Assembly (NCBI RefSeq): GCF_016909125.1
Contig: NZ_JAFBFD010000017.1
Coordinates: 1 to 55,703, forward strand
Direction of reading: 5' to 3'
Source of the DNA: Enterococcus lemanii
GTDB taxonomy: Bacteria; Bacillota; Bacilli; Lactobacillales; Enterococcaceae
Length of the DNA stretch: 55,703 nt
Part shown: in pieces, positions 36,751 through 46,367 of the stretch
Layout: the number at the start of each line of letters is the position of its first letter
How positions within the stretch are numbered: position 1 is the first letter of the stretch
Notes under the pieces: model-generated
Databases searched by the model: none
Told to the model about the DNA's origin: nothing
The model's input: only the letters and a program-made list of their open reading frames with translations
Position numbers and translations under genes: made by a program

Positions 36751-36792
36751 AAAGAAGAGCGAAAACGGGTTTTACCGTTTTCGCTCTTCTTT
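36751..36792. terminator. Bidirectional hairpin between the pseudogene and the cupin gene
   Basis: A perfect 18-bp stem (36751-36768 with 36775-36792) with A/T pairs at its base, 19 bases from the cupin stop codon. Confidence 0.8.
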
Positions 36793-36810
36793 ATGATGAT
36801 TGCTTGATCA

Positions 36811-37158
36811 TTAATCGTAACAAATTAAATCCATTGGAATTGGGCCGGCCACGCCTACAAAGATAAAATCTTCATCTCCCGTGTTTTTCATCCCATGTTG
36901 CTCGCCTGGGTAAGAAATAATCATATCCCCTTGTGTAATTGTGACTTCTTTGCCTGGTTCTGGGAAGAATGTCCCGGTTCCATTTATAACAATCCATAAG
37001 TCATCAGAAGTCATATGCGCATGTGTAAAAACACTTTGCCCTGGTTTTAAACACCATAATGCGCCGGCTATTTTTTCAGTTTCGTAAAAGATGGTTTTTT
37101 TGCCCGCTTTATCACTAAAGTTGCTCACATCTTTAATCTTAAATAAACGTTGCTTCAT
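36811..37158 (-). CDS. Small cupin-domain protein
   Basis: A 115-residue single-domain cupin. Metal-binding histidines appear in FTHAHMTSDDLW and the second cupin motif in YPGEQHGMKNTG. I start at the ATG at 37158, since the upstream ATG at 37173 overlaps the GGGGGAT ribosome site. Last gene of a four-gene operon with sulfatase-like, dehydrogenase and kinase genes. Small cupins of this kind can be isomerases, dioxygenases or sensors; the function is unknown. Confidence 0.75.
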   Translation of the reverse strand: MKQRLFKIKDVSNFSDKAGKKTIFYETEKIAGALWCLKPGQSVFTHAHMTSDDLWIVINGTGTFFPEPGKEVTITQGDMIISYPGEQHGMKNTGDEDFIFVGVAGPIPMDLICYD

Positions 37159-37203
37159 TGTTGTATCCCCCATTGGTCAAACCATCCTTTCAAAATCTGA
37201 ATC

Positions 37204-38346
37204 TTAAAATAGTTGAGCGAATCGAAAGAGTTGTTCTGCAGCTTCTTGAATCGCTGCAAGTGTCGTTGCTGTTTGTAAAGTTTCTGTTTCTGAAGCAATG
37301 CGTCGAATGGTTGGGAAAAAGGCTTGAATTCCCATTTCATTACATTTATACGCATCTTTTGACGTGCCACCTGCGAGCGCAATCACAGGTTTTTGATAGA
37401 CTTGCGCCATTTTAGCGACCGCAATCGGTACTTTGCCCATTAACGATTGCGCGTCTAGTAGCCCTTCACCTGTAATCACCAAGTCACTTTTCGCAATTTC
37501 TTCTTCTAAATGAATCAATCCAGCAACTTCGTCAAAACCTGAAACAAGTGCTGCATTCAAATAACTTAAAAACGAGAAAGCAATTCCTCCAGCTGCTCCC
37601 GCTCCGGGATAATTTACGTAATCGGTGTGGGTGACCTCTTTCGTTAATTTGCTAAAATTTTGTAGCAATTGATCGATTTCTGCCATTTCACTCAATTTTA
37701 CCCCTTTTTGCTTACCAAAAATATAAGTCGCCCCTTGCTCCCCAAGCAAAGGATTGGTCACGTCGCTCGCTAATTTAAACTTACAACTAGCTAACTCTGG
37801 TAAGATTTGACTTACATCGATTTGCGCTAAGGAGGCCATGTCTTTTAATTGATAACCTAACGATTGCTGATTACTATCTAAAAAGCGTACCCCCAAAGCA
37901 TAAAGCATTCCCATGCCGGCATCGTTTGTTGCACTGCCACCTAAACCAATAAGAAAATCGCGTGCCCCCGCCTTGATTCTTTGTGCAATTTGTTCACCTA
38001 AACCATACGTTGTCGCTTCCCACGGATTTAGTTGTTCTTTTTCGACTAAGAGAATCCCCGAAGTTTCTGCAACTTCTAACACTACTTTTTCATCAAGTTG
38101 ACCATATTTCGCCCAAACTTTTTCGCCAAATAAAGGCCCATGCACCTGACTTTTTTGGATTTTTTCAGGAGTTTTGTAAAAAATCGCTTCAATGGTTCCT
38201 TCTCCTCCATCTGCAATCGATAACACTTTAACGCTTGGTGCTTTTGACTTTTCATAAGCTTTTTCAATGCCTTTTTTAGCTGCCTCGCCTGCTTCCATCG
38301 AGGTCACACTGCCTTTAAAGGAATCCATTACAACAACGACTTTCAC
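37204..38346 (-). CDS. Glycerate kinase (GlxK/GarK family)
   Basis: A 380-residue glycerate kinase of the bacterial type 1 fold: VVMDSFKGSVTSMEAGEAAKKG at the start, then ADGGEGT, LIGLGGSATNDAG and GEGLLDAQSLMGK near residue 290. It phosphorylates D-glycerate to phosphoglycerate. The start is a GTG at 38346 behind AAAGGGGG. It lies 26 nt after the hydroxyacid dehydrogenase gene, which could supply glycerate from hydroxypyruvate or glyoxylate-type precursors. Confidence 0.92.
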   Translation of the reverse strand: MKVVVVMDSFKGSVTSMEAGEAAKKGIEKAYEKSKAPSVKVLSIADGGEGTIEAIFYKTPEKIQKSQVHGPLFGEKVWAKYGQLDEKVVLEVAETSGILLVEKEQLNPWEATTYGLGEQIAQRIKAGARDFLIGLGGSATNDAGMGMLYALGVRFLDSNQQSLGYQLKDMASLAQIDVSQILPELASCKFKLASDVTNPLLGEQGATYIFGKQKGVKLSEMAEIDQLLQNFSKLTKEVTHTDYVNYPGAGAAGGIAFSFLSYLNAALVSGFDEVAGLIHLEEEIAKSDLVITGEGLLDAQSLMGKVPIAVAKMAQVYQKPVIALAGGTSKDAYKCNEMGIQAFFPTIRRIASETETLQTATTLAAIQEAAEQLFRFAQLF

Positions 38347-38372
38347 GATTTTTCCCCCTTTGTCTAGATTTC

Positions 38373-39338
38373 TTATGCATTCACCACGTTGATTGGCTTA
38401 CCCGCAATAAACGCCGTCGCATTGTCAACGGCAATAGCCATTAAACGGCTGCGTGCTTCTTTTGATGCCCAAGCAATGTGTGGTGTGATAATCATATTTT
38501 TCGCTTGCAATAATGGGTTATCTGCAGTGATTGGCTCTGTCGATACGACGTCAACGGCTGCACCAGCTACTTTTCCATCATTTAAAGCTTGTGCCAAATC
38601 GGCTTCGTTAATTAATTGCCCACGTGAAGTATTCACAATCATCACGCCATCTTTCATTTTAGCGATGTTTTCTTGATTGATCATGCCTTCTGTTTCTGGA
38701 AACAGTGGACAATGCAACGCAATCACGTCTGATGCCGCAAACAATTCATCTAATGAAACAAATTTTACGCCATCTTCTGTGTCACCAGGCACATGACTAT
38801 GATTAACTGCGACCAAGTTCATCCCTAATGCTTGAGCGATTTCGCCAACACGTCGACCGATACGACCAAAACCAATGATTCCCATCGTTTTACTCGACAA
38901 CTCGACTAATGGGTGCAACCAGTAACACCAGTCAGCATTATTGGTCCATTCGCCTTTTTTGACACTTGCTGAGTGGTCACCGACATGATGACAAAGCTCT
39001 AATAACAAAGCAATTGTAAATTGGGCAACGGCATCCGTGCCATAAGTTGGAATATTCGTTACAACAATCCCTTTGTCTTTGGCTGCTTGTGTATCAACAA
39101 CGTTATAGCCTGTTGCCAAAACACCAATGTATTTTAAAGCAGGAGCGGCATCGATCACCGTTTTGGTTAGTGGTGTTTTATTCGTTAAAATTAACTCCGC
39201 CTCGCCAATTCGTTCAATCAGCTCACTTTCAGATAATTTACTGCGATCGTAAACCGTTAAATCACCTAATTTTTCAAACCCTTCCCAAGATAAATCTCCT
39301 GGGTTTTCTGTATAACCATCTAAAACAACGATTTTCAT
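38373..39338 (-). CDS. D-2-hydroxyacid dehydrogenase (hydroxypyruvate reductase-like)
   Basis: A 321-residue NAD(P)-dependent D-isomer-specific dehydrogenase. The dinucleotide site is GFGRIGRR (about 155-162), and catalytic residues lie in NTSRGQ (Arg), STEP (Glu) and PHIAWAS (His). The best-fitting role by context is reduction of hydroxypyruvate to D-glycerate for the kinase encoded next. ATG follows AGGAAGGGG. Complete. Confidence 0.9.
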   Translation of the reverse strand: MKIVVLDGYTENPGDLSWEGFEKLGDLTVYDRSKLSESELIERIGEAELILTNKTPLTKTVIDAAPALKYIGVLATGYNVVDTQAAKDKGIVVTNIPTYGTDAVAQFTIALLLELCHHVGDHSASVKKGEWTNNADWCYWLHPLVELSSKTMGIIGFGRIGRRVGEIAQALGMNLVAVNHSHVPGDTEDGVKFVSLDELFAASDVIALHCPLFPETEGMINQENIAKMKDGVMIVNTSRGQLINEADLAQALNDGKVAGAAVDVVSTEPITADNPLLQAKNMIITPHIAWASKEARSRLMAIAVDNATAFIAGKPINVVNA

Positions 39339-39356
39339 TGATGAATGCCCCTTCCT

Positions 39357-40580
39357 TTAATCTTCTAATAGTGCCCAAGCACGGTTAATGGTTGTTTTTA
39401 ACAATTGAGCATAAGCTTCTTCTTTTGTTGCTTCTTCCCATTTACCGGCTAAAAAGGCAATCCCTTTTGCACCTAAATATTCCGCTTCATCCACGGCTTC
39501 TATTAACGTTTTTTCAGCAGCTAAACGTCCTTCTTCGTTTAAATCGTTTGGATTTAAACCCGGGCCAAGGAGACGCGGTTGCGCGCCATACCTTACCCGT
39601 AAACCAGACTGAGCAAGTAAAGGATAAGCTTTGCGGAAAAGATGATGATCACCTAATTGGTCCCCATGATCTGATAAAAAAACAACTATCGGTTCGTAAT
39701 CCAAACGATGCTCGGTTAACGCCATTAAAAATCGCCCAATTTGATGATCGATTTGCGTAATTAACCCATAGTAAGCGGCTCGCATTCGATCCAGTTCACG
39801 TTTTTTCAAGCGTCCTTTTAAAGCAATGGTTGAGTCGCTCGCTGCTTGTCTCAAATCTTTAGCCCACGTTCCGATAGCGATTTCATCAAACTCTGCACTT
39901 AAATCTTCGTACATTTTAAAATAATACGGTGGTGGGTTTAACGGGGAATGTGGACGCACATAAGACATTTTTAAGAAAAAAGGGGCCGTTGGATCGCGAC
40001 GTTCTAAAAATTCAATTGATTTTGTTGTCACCCAATTCGTGAGATGTAAATACTCTTCATACATCCACGGACGAGCAACCCAAGAATTGCAATCTAGCCC
40101 ATCATCAATTAAATCTGCTGTATAGCCTTTTTGTTCTTTTAACCAACGCAAATAGTCATCGCTCGCCACAAATTGACTTTGATAAATTCCTCGTTGGTTT
40201 CTTGAAGCATGTAAATACCCATCGTGTAGCTCAACAGCATCAAAGCCTAAACGATTTCTTTCTGGATAAACATGCATTTTACCGACGACTTGCGTTTGAT
40301 AACCACGCTTGGTAAACTCTTTCCCTAAAGTCGTTTCATATTGCCACGGCACGCCATCTTGATAACCAACCCGCCCATGATTTGTTTGGCTGAGCCCCGT
40401 TAATAGAGCTGCTCTTGATGGAATACAAGTTGGAACGGCCGTATAAGCTTGTTTGAAATTGTAGCCTTGTTGCGCCATCATATCTAAATTAGGTGTTGAG
40501 ATAACCGGATTGCCATTGGCTCCAAGTGCATCAAAACGCATTTGGTCGACTACCATTAAAACAATATTGGGTTTTTTCAC
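39357..40580 (-). CDS. Chimeric ORF: sulfatase fused to a TIM-barrel isomerase fragment
   Basis: A 407-residue ORF made of two unrelated parts. Residues 1 to about 319 are an arylsulfatase-type protein with the formylglycine motif TCIPSR (Cys52) and [20 protein letters not shown], but the sulfatase C-terminus is missing. From about 321 the sequence changes to [17 protein letters not shown] and [18 protein letters not shown], typical of xylose-isomerase-like TIM-barrel proteins such as hydroxypyruvate isomerases. That part is also incomplete at both sides and ends in WALLED. A deletion that joined two neighbouring genes in frame is the simplest cause. Activity of either part is doubtful. GTG start at 40580 behind AAGGAAG, with no signal peptide. 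Confidence 0.8.
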   Translation of the reverse strand: MKKPNIVLMVVDQMRFDALGANGNPVISTPNLDMMAQQGYNFKQAYTAVPTCIPSRAALLTGLSQTNHGRVGYQDGVPWQYETTLGKEFTKRGYQTQVVGKMHVYPERNRLGFDAVELHDGYLHASRNQRGIYQSQFVASDDYLRWLKEQKGYTADLIDDGLDCNSWVARPWMYEEYLHLTNWVTTKSIEFLERRDPTAPFFLKMSYVRPHSPLNPPPYYFKMYEDLSAEFDEIAIGTWAKDLRQAASDSTIALKGRLKKRELDRMRAAYYGLITQIDHQIGRFLMALTEHRLDYEPIVVFLSDHGDQLGDHHLFRKAYPLLAQSGLRVRYGAQPRLLGPGLNPNDLNEEGRLAAEKTLIEAVDEAEYLGAKGIAFLAGKWEEATKEEAYAQLLKTTINRAWALLED

Positions 40581-40691
40581 CTTTACTCGCTTCCTTTCTC
40601 ACCTTTTAAATCTAGCATCTCCTTTCTAACCGAACAATGGAAAATACTGCTATTCATCATGCAAATTTTTTGTTTCATTCCTATCCCCTTA

Positions 40692-40846
40692 TCCAAGGAA
40701 TACGAACCGCTTTTTTAATCCAACACTTTTCAGGGTTTCTTTTTAAACAAACAGGTTGATCAAAATCTGCAAAAGCAAGTTGCGTGTAAATTTGTGGGTG
40801 ATACATTAAAAGTTTCCTACGTGCACGATTTTCCGTGTTCTACCGC
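40692..40846 (-). mobile_element. Insertion sequence remnant, copy C
   Basis: In the 470-base gap between the sulfatase-like gene and the YheO-type regulator, CCAAGGAATACGAACCGCTT (from 40693), ACAGGTTGATCAAAATCTGC (from 40751) and TTTCCGTGTTCTA (from 40829) follow copies A and B in order and orientation. Both ends are lost. The element lies upstream of the operon promoter region. Confidence 0.7.
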
Positions 40847-41015
40847 TATTTTTCAGGGAGAGTCAGTCGATAGACATCACAAAGAAGTAGTTTCTCAATC
40901 CATAATAAAAATCGTTCTTGAATTCTTGCTAATAGGTTTTATTTAAAGGCTTATTTCTAAAAAATGTCTTGTGATTTCTTTTTTCTAATGAAAAAAAATC
41001 AATAATATGGTATTC

Positions 41016-41031
41016 TTTTATCATGATAAAA
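41016..41031. promoter_or_regulatory. 16-bp perfect palindrome before the YheO-type gene
   Basis: TTTTATCATGATAAAA lies 18 bp before the ATG, between the presumed -10 region and the GGAGG site. It is a good candidate autoregulatory operator. The binding protein is inferred, not shown. Confidence 0.5.
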
Positions 41032-41049
41032 AATTATTAGGAGGCATTT

Positions 41050-41718
41050 ATGAACCAAGAGAATTTAAAATTTTACACTGCCTTAGCCAAATTTTTAGGA
41101 AAAACACTTGGAACCCAATATGAAGTAATCTTACACGTTTTAGATTCTGGTAATTTCCATATTGCAGCAATCGAAAACAGCCATGTTAGTGGACGCAGTT
41201 TGAACTCACCGATTACTGGTTTCGCTTTAGAACTAATTCAATCAAAAAAACACTTGACCCAAGATTACGTTTTAAACTACAAAGCACAAACGATTAATGG
41301 AAAAAGCTTAAAAGGCTCGACCTTTTTTATTAAAGGGAACAATGGCCGCCTAGAAGGGATGCTTTGTATTAACCAAGACACGAGTCGTTATGAAGAACTC
41401 GCCCAAGACATTTTAGCTTTAGCGAATCTTTCGAGTACCGCACCAGCAACGATGCAATTTACTGAAGAAGCCGCGACACCTGACTTAGTTGAAATCTTAG
41501 ATGACTCAATTGAAGGGATCGTTTATTCGATTGTTTCACCAGAATTACTCGACCAAAAAATTCTTTTAAGTAAAGAATTAAAAGTTGAAATTGTTCGAAA
41601 TTTAAATGAAAAAGGCGTCTTTCAAATTAAAGGTGCCGTCGCTCGCGTTTCAGAAATTTTGAATATTTCTGAACCAAGCGTTTATCGTTATATTAAAATG
41701 GTCGAAACCAAAGCTTAA
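41050..41718 (+). CDS. YheO-type PAS and helix-turn-helix transcription regulator
   Basis: A 222-residue regulator with an N-terminal PAS-like YheO domain (about 5-115: TQYEVILHVLD, NSPITGFALELI, GRLEGMLCINQD) and a C-terminal HTH (about 170-220: FQIKGAVARVSEILNISEPSVYRYI). Relatives such as DauR control amino acid or enamine metabolism genes. Its targets may be the divergent sulfatase-like operon or the RidA operon further on. ATG follows GGAGG, and a terminator follows the gene. Confidence 0.85.
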   Translation: MNQENLKFYTALAKFLGKTLGTQYEVILHVLDSGNFHIAAIENSHVSGRSLNSPITGFALELIQSKKHLTQDYVLNYKAQTINGKSLKGSTFFIKGNNGRLEGMLCINQDTSRYEELAQDILALANLSSTAPATMQFTEEAATPDLVEILDDSIEGIVYSIVSPELLDQKILLSKELKVEIVRNLNEKGVFQIKGAVARVSEILNISEPSVYRYIKMVETKA

Positions 41719-41724
41719 GTAGTA

Positions 41725-41764
41725 AAAGAATCCTTCATTGTTTGTTAACAATAAAGGATTCTTT
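41725..41764. terminator. Bidirectional terminator
   Basis: AAAGAATCCTT (41725-41735) pairs with AAGGATTCTTT (41754-41764), with an inner ATTGTT/AACAAT stem, followed by a T-rich run. It serves the regulator and, on the other strand, the LPXTG gene. Confidence 0.8.
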
Positions 41765-41784
41765 CTTTTTATTCGTTTATTCTT

Positions 41785-44745
41785 TTACCGTCTCTTTTTC
41801 ACCCAACGATAACTCATTCCGATAAAAGTCATTCCTAATAAAATCGTCCCGACAAGGATCGGAAGTATGCTAACGCGGTCACCTGTTTTAGGTAAATTCT
41901 CTTTTTTTGTCGCTTCACTGGTTGCGTCTGTTTTACTAGAATCACTTGTATCTGTCGAATCTTTGGTTACGCTCGAATCCGTGGTGCTCGTTGAATCTTC
42001 TGTATTGGTTGCAGCTTCTGAGCTACTAGATTCGGTTGTACTTTCTGAATCTTTCGGTGTTTCGTCGTCTTCGGGCTTCTCATCGTCTTTTGCGAATTCG
42101 AATACTGGATACGCACTAGCCACTGAGGTATTGCCATCAAAAAAGGCACCGATTTGGATTGGCTGTTGACTGTCTTTGGCTTTATTTAATGATTCTTTCG
42201 CTGTTTTTGTTAGTGCCATTAAGCCATTTACATTAATACTACCATTTTCATAACGCCCAATGATGCCTTCTTCTGTATTCAATGATTGGAAGGCGTCTTC
42301 TTTAATTTGAACGCCTGATTGGTTAAAAGTCCCCGCTTTTTCAACGTTCCAATAATAATTCGAATCATTGATGACGTCACTTTCACTTTGCGTAATAAAG
42401 TTTAATTGCTCTTTAACGGAAGGCGCCCCTTTTGAACGGAAAGATAGAATCCCTTGCGCTAAAAAGGCTGTTGCCGTGTTGGAATTCGTGTAAAAAGCAA
42501 CATTATAAGAACCATTATTAAAAGAAGTACTGCTAAAAACTTTGATATCTGGAGCACTATTGGAGTCAATTCCTTTGGCTAAGTTGTTAAAAGCCAAACT
42601 ATTTTCTAAAATATGCCCTCCAGGTAAAGAGGAACCCCCCATTTTAAAGCCGTTACCATTCCCTTCGCGTTCAAGCGGATCGCCTGGGATAAAGCCGTTA
42701 CCATACGCAACGGAGTTTTTAATTGTCACCGCTCCAATTGAACCGGTCTCGTTTTTGGCAAATAGATCCCAGCCATCGTCTGCATTATGATAAGCGATAC
42801 AACCATCAAATAAATTGCCTTCGCCAACTGTTAACTTGGCCGCAAAACCATCGGCATCTTCAAATCCAAAGTCCGCGTTGTAATAAGAAGTACTATTTTT
42901 GATTTGATTATGCGCTGGCCATAGACTTGGAGATTCAGTAGATAAACCAGAAATCTGTAAGCCCGTATTCCCATTTCTATAAGTCTCAATATCTTCAAAA
43001 GTATTGTAACTACCTGAAATTTGAATGCCTTTTTGCATATCTTTTGTGTTGGTCACTTGAATATTTCGGACATTCCAATAATTTGCCCAATGAATAATCC
43101 CTGCACTATTTTGACCAAAATCAAAAATAGCAGGTTGATTGGCTTTTTCTGCAACAAGAGTAATTGGTTTTTCGGCGGTCCCATGGCTACTTCTTGGAAT
43201 TTGAATTGGGGCCGTCATCGCATATGTACCACCTTGTAAAACAATTGTTTGGCCTGGTGCGGCAAAATTGACAGCTGTTTGAATATCAAGTGGTTTTGCC
43301 AATGTCCCATCACCGGTTGCTGCCCCTGTAGGAGTAACATAAATTGTATTTAATACTTGCTCTTTATAATGAACCGTTTGTTTTAATACTTGTGTTTCAC
43401 TGTTTTCCATCGCTTGGTATTCTCCAGGAATAAAATCTGGGTTTGGCACAAACGTTGCTTCCAGTGGGTTTTCTCCCTCATTTAAAGCTAATTGATAAGA
43501 AAATACTTCATTTGCTACAACAGGTTGGTTTTCAAACAAAGTTGCCATCGTTGCGGTATTTCTTACACTGACCACACCATCCGCATTGGCTGTAAAAGTA
43601 AAATCATAACTTGAAGTACCAGTTGTTTGACTAGAAGTAATTTTTTGTTCCGGTGTAATCAACGTAATTGGACGTTCGTCAGCTGCTTCATCTTCCGCAG
43701 GATTTGAATAAGTCATCGTCATTTGACTCACGGTAATTGTCATATTTCGACTCGCTAGAAATCCAACAGAAAGATGATTTTCTTCTTGAATAAATAAGTC
43801 TTCCCAATCATACATTGTTTCTTGCCCTAAAATTTGTCCTTCCGGTCCATAATAGGTACAAATAAACCCTGTGTTCGTTTTTTGCATCCGAATATCAAAA
43901 GTCGTCAACATTTCAAAACCAGGTACAACTTGATCTAAGTCTTCTTCTGCATTGGGATTTGAACGATTGCCAAGCACATTATAAGTAGTACCAGCTAATT
44001 CATGGTCTTTGGCATAACTTTCAAAAGAATGATTTGCAATTTTAACACTTCCAGCAACTGGGCTATTATTAAAGATACCGGTTACCGTACGCGTGCCTAA
44101 TCCTAATTTCATCGTATAACCGTCAGTTGAAAATTTTGTTCCTAAAAAAGAAAAGGAATTCGTAAAAGCAGAACTCCCCGCACTACTACCTAACGATGGC
44201 ACATTATCACGAACCATCAAACCAAAACCTTCTTGTCCGTTAGTCATTTGCCAAGAATCAACGTGAATGGTTGCGCGTAAATCAAAGTTCTTTTCTTTAG
44301 GAACTTGGGTATAATAGTACGAAATTCCGTCACTTCCACTTGTTTGAATTTTACCACCATTTCCCGTACTACTAATTGTTACCGTAGAATCCGGATTGTA
44401 AGTAATACTATTTTTTGAGGCGGAAGCAGATTCTCCAAAGCGATCGAATTGCCAATCTTTTATTTCTTCATTAATTGTTTGAATCACTGGGATTTTTTGA
44501 CTCTCGCTACTTTGCCCGTCACTTTCCGTTGTATCTGTTAACAAACTTGCGGCTGTTTCTTTGGAGCCTTCGACAAATGGTACGTGCTCCTCAAAAGAAG
44601 CACTCGTTTCATTTGGTTCTTGCTCTGTCGAGACATAAAATGAACCTTCTTCGCTCATACTGGTTGTACTTGTCGTATCTGCTAACGCTAAAATTGGATG
44701 AGATAATAACAGTGTTGCCATCAAAACAGAAACTTGTTTTTTCAT
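41785..44745 (-). CDS. LPXTG-anchored, pectate-lyase-like (PL9) beta-helix surface protein
   Basis: A 986-residue sortase substrate. A signal peptide ends near Ala22 (ILALAD). An N-terminal beta-sandwich-like region lies at about 100-350. A right-handed parallel beta-helix follows from about 465 to 800, starting IYVTPTGAATGDGTLAKPL and containing DDGWDLFAK and GNGNGFKMGG, as in family 9 polysaccharide lyases. A Ser/Thr/Asp-rich wall-spanning linker leads to LPKTG near 951, a membrane helix and KKRR. It probably binds or cleaves pectin-like polyuronates at the cell surface. Activity is inferred by family. The ATG follows GGAGG, and a cre site overlaps the transcript start. Confidence 0.87.
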   Translation of the reverse strand: MKKQVSVLMATLLLSHPILALADTTSTTSMSEEGSFYVSTEQEPNETSASFEEHVPFVEGSKETAASLLTDTTESDGQSSESQKIPVIQTINEEIKDWQFDRFGESASASKNSITYNPDSTVTISSTGNGGKIQTSGSDGISYYYTQVPKEKNFDLRATIHVDSWQMTNGQEGFGLMVRDNVPSLGSSAGSSAFTNSFSFLGTKFSTDGYTMKLGLGTRTVTGIFNNSPVAGSVKIANHSFESYAKDHELAGTTYNVLGNRSNPNAEEDLDQVVPGFEMLTTFDIRMQKTNTGFICTYYGPEGQILGQETMYDWEDLFIQEENHLSVGFLASRNMTITVSQMTMTYSNPAEDEAADERPITLITPEQKITSSQTTGTSSYDFTFTANADGVVSVRNTATMATLFENQPVVANEVFSYQLALNEGENPLEATFVPNPDFIPGEYQAMENSETQVLKQTVHYKEQVLNTIYVTPTGAATGDGTLAKPLDIQTAVNFAAPGQTIVLQGGTYAMTAPIQIPRSSHGTAEKPITLVAEKANQPAIFDFGQNSAGIIHWANYWNVRNIQVTNTKDMQKGIQISGSYNTFEDIETYRNGNTGLQISGLSTESPSLWPAHNQIKNSTSYYNADFGFEDADGFAAKLTVGEGNLFDGCIAYHNADDGWDLFAKNETGSIGAVTIKNSVAYGNGFIPGDPLEREGNGNGFKMGGSSLPGGHILENSLAFNNLAKGIDSNSAPDIKVFSSTSFNNGSYNVAFYTNSNTATAFLAQGILSFRSKGAPSVKEQLNFITQSESDVINDSNYYWNVEKAGTFNQSGVQIKEDAFQSLNTEEGIIGRYENGSINVNGLMALTKTAKESLNKAKDSQQPIQIGAFFDGNTSVASAYPVFEFAKDDEKPEDDETPKDSESTTESSSSEAATNTEDSTSTTDSSVTKDSTDTSDSSKTDATSEATKKENLPKTGDRVSILPILVGTILLGMTFIGMSYRWVKKRR

Positions 44746-44819
44746 TCATAATCCTCCACTAGATATTATTTTTTCCTCCCCTATTGATGCACACGTTAAC
44801 ATTTCGCCGGCCGTTAAAT

Positions 44820-44874
44820 TGAAAACGCTCACATCACATAACTTATATTATACGATAGGCGGAAAAATAGTCAA
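44820..44874 (-). promoter_or_regulatory. Promoter and catabolite-response element of the LPXTG gene
   Basis: Minus strand: TTGACT (44869-44874), a 16-bp spacer and TATAAT (44847-44852). TGAAAACGCTCACA at 44820-44833 (plus-strand reading) matches the cre consensus TGWAANCGNTNWCA at every position. It sits just downstream of the start of transcription, where CcpA would block the polymerase. Repression by preferred sugars is the expected outcome. Confidence 0.85.
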
Positions 44875-44878
44875 GAAT

Positions 44879-44921
44879 AAAAAAACAAGTCAAATTCAAA
44901 AACATCGAATTTGACTTGTTT
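44879..44921 (-). terminator. Terminator of the symporter operon
   Basis: A perfect 15-bp stem (44883-44897 with 44907-44921), with TTTT following on the minus strand. It stands directly beside the -35 of the LPXTG promoter. Confidence 0.9.
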
Positions 44922-44933
44922 CAATTGTTTTTC

Positions 44934-46352
44934 TTATTCTTCGTCTGAGCTAGCTTTCATTGGTGCGTTATAAGCTTCACGGTTAAACGTGCCATCCCAT
45001 TTATCAACAACAATTGCTGATACCATTGAACCACAAACGTTTAACATGGTACGGCCCATATCAATAATTGGGTCAATTCCAAAAATCGCACCAATTGAAG
45101 AGATCGTATGACCGAAACCTAAACCGTTTAATGTTACGGTTGCTGCAACCGTTGCTGTTCCTGGAACACCAGCAATTCCGATTGAGCCTACTGTAACAAC
45201 CACTACTACTAATACAAAGAATGAGAAGTTCATTTCTGTTCCAACAGCACCGGCAATTAAAGTACCTAACATTGCTGGGAAGACACCCGCACAACCGTTC
45301 ATTCCAATTGATGTACCTAGTGTTCCAACAAAGTTCGCTGTCTCACCAGAAACACCCATTTCACCTTCTAATGTTTTCAATGTATATGGTAATGTCCCAA
45401 CACTTGAACGAGAAGAAAACGCGAATAATAATGTTGTGAAAGCTTTTTTATAGAAAGTAACTGGGTTTGCCCCTACTCCGATTAAAATGACAACATAAAC
45501 TAACATCATCAATATAACGCCTGTATAAAGAGCAGCAATAAAACCTAACATACCTAAAATTGATTGAATACCATTCGCAATGATTGTATTTGAAACTAAA
45601 GCAACTACCCCATAAGGCATTAATTTAATTACGTTTGTTAAAACTGAGTTAACCGTTACTTTTAATGATTCAAGTAACGTTACAAATGGAGCCACTTGAT
45701 CTGGTTTTTTCACTTTCAAGAAACGAATCGCACTGGCAAACATTGCAGCGATAATTACAACTGAAACGATACTACCGTTGTCACCCATTACTTGAATAAT
45801 GTTACTTGGAATTAAGTTTAAGAAAAACTCTGGGAAACTTTGTGCTGCTACTTGAGTCATACGGTCTGCTTTAGCTGCCGTTAAATCTGCAGCAAAACTT
45901 ACACCTTGTAAATTAAATAATTTTACAACAAAAATACCGATTACTGATGAAATTGCAGTCGTACCTAATAATGTTACAAACGTACGACCCGTTAAACTCT
46001 TAATTCGATCACCTTGAACATCCACAACTACTTTAATGATTGATAAAAAGACAACCGGAATCGCTAATAATTGTACAAGTTTTAAGAATCCTGTTCCAAT
46101 TAATCCGTACCAAACAGTGATTTCAGTACGCGCATGATCAATGAAGATTTGATTTGAACTACCAACTAAATCCAGTGCAATCCCTAACCCAAGACCAATA
46201 ACTAAAGCAATAATCATGCGTTTTGAGAAACTTGTTCTTTTATCTTTTAAAACTTTCATAAAGCCTAAAGCTAAAACTAATAAAATAATGGCTGCTAAAG
46301 TAAATAAATTACTTACTTTCAAAAACTGGGTAAAAAATGGTGAATTAATCAT
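44934..46352 (-). CDS. tcyP: Dicarboxylate/amino acid:cation symporter, probably cystine (TcyP-like)
   Basis: A 472-residue member of the DAACS/SLC1 family with about eight membrane helices and two re-entrant loops (SSRSSVGTLPYTLKTLE with the serine-rich motif, and GIAGVPGTATVAATVTLNG). Length and N-terminus resemble TcyP of Bacillus. Cystine as substrate is supported by neighbours: a disulfide reductase-like flavoprotein, RidA and a C-S lyase. Other anionic amino acids remain possible. ATG follows AAAGGAG; it is 15 nt after the flavoprotein gene. Confidence 0.8.
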   Translation of the reverse strand: MINSPFFTQFLKVSNLFTLAAIILLVLALGFMKVLKDKRTSFSKRMIIALVIGLGLGIALDLVGSSNQIFIDHARTEITVWYGLIGTGFLKLVQLLAIPVVFLSIIKVVVDVQGDRIKSLTGRTFVTLLGTTAISSVIGIFVVKLFNLQGVSFAADLTAAKADRMTQVAAQSFPEFFLNLIPSNIIQVMGDNGSIVSVVIIAAMFASAIRFLKVKKPDQVAPFVTLLESLKVTVNSVLTNVIKLMPYGVVALVSNTIIANGIQSILGMLGFIAALYTGVILMMLVYVVILIGVGANPVTFYKKAFTTLLFAFSSRSSVGTLPYTLKTLEGEMGVSGETANFVGTLGTSIGMNGCAGVFPAMLGTLIAGAVGTEMNFSFFVLVVVVVTVGSIGIAGVPGTATVAATVTLNGLGFGHTISSIGAIFGIDPIIDMGRTMLNVCGSMVSAIVVDKWDGTFNREAYNAPMKASSDEE

Positions 46353-46367
46353 CTTTACTCTTCTCCT

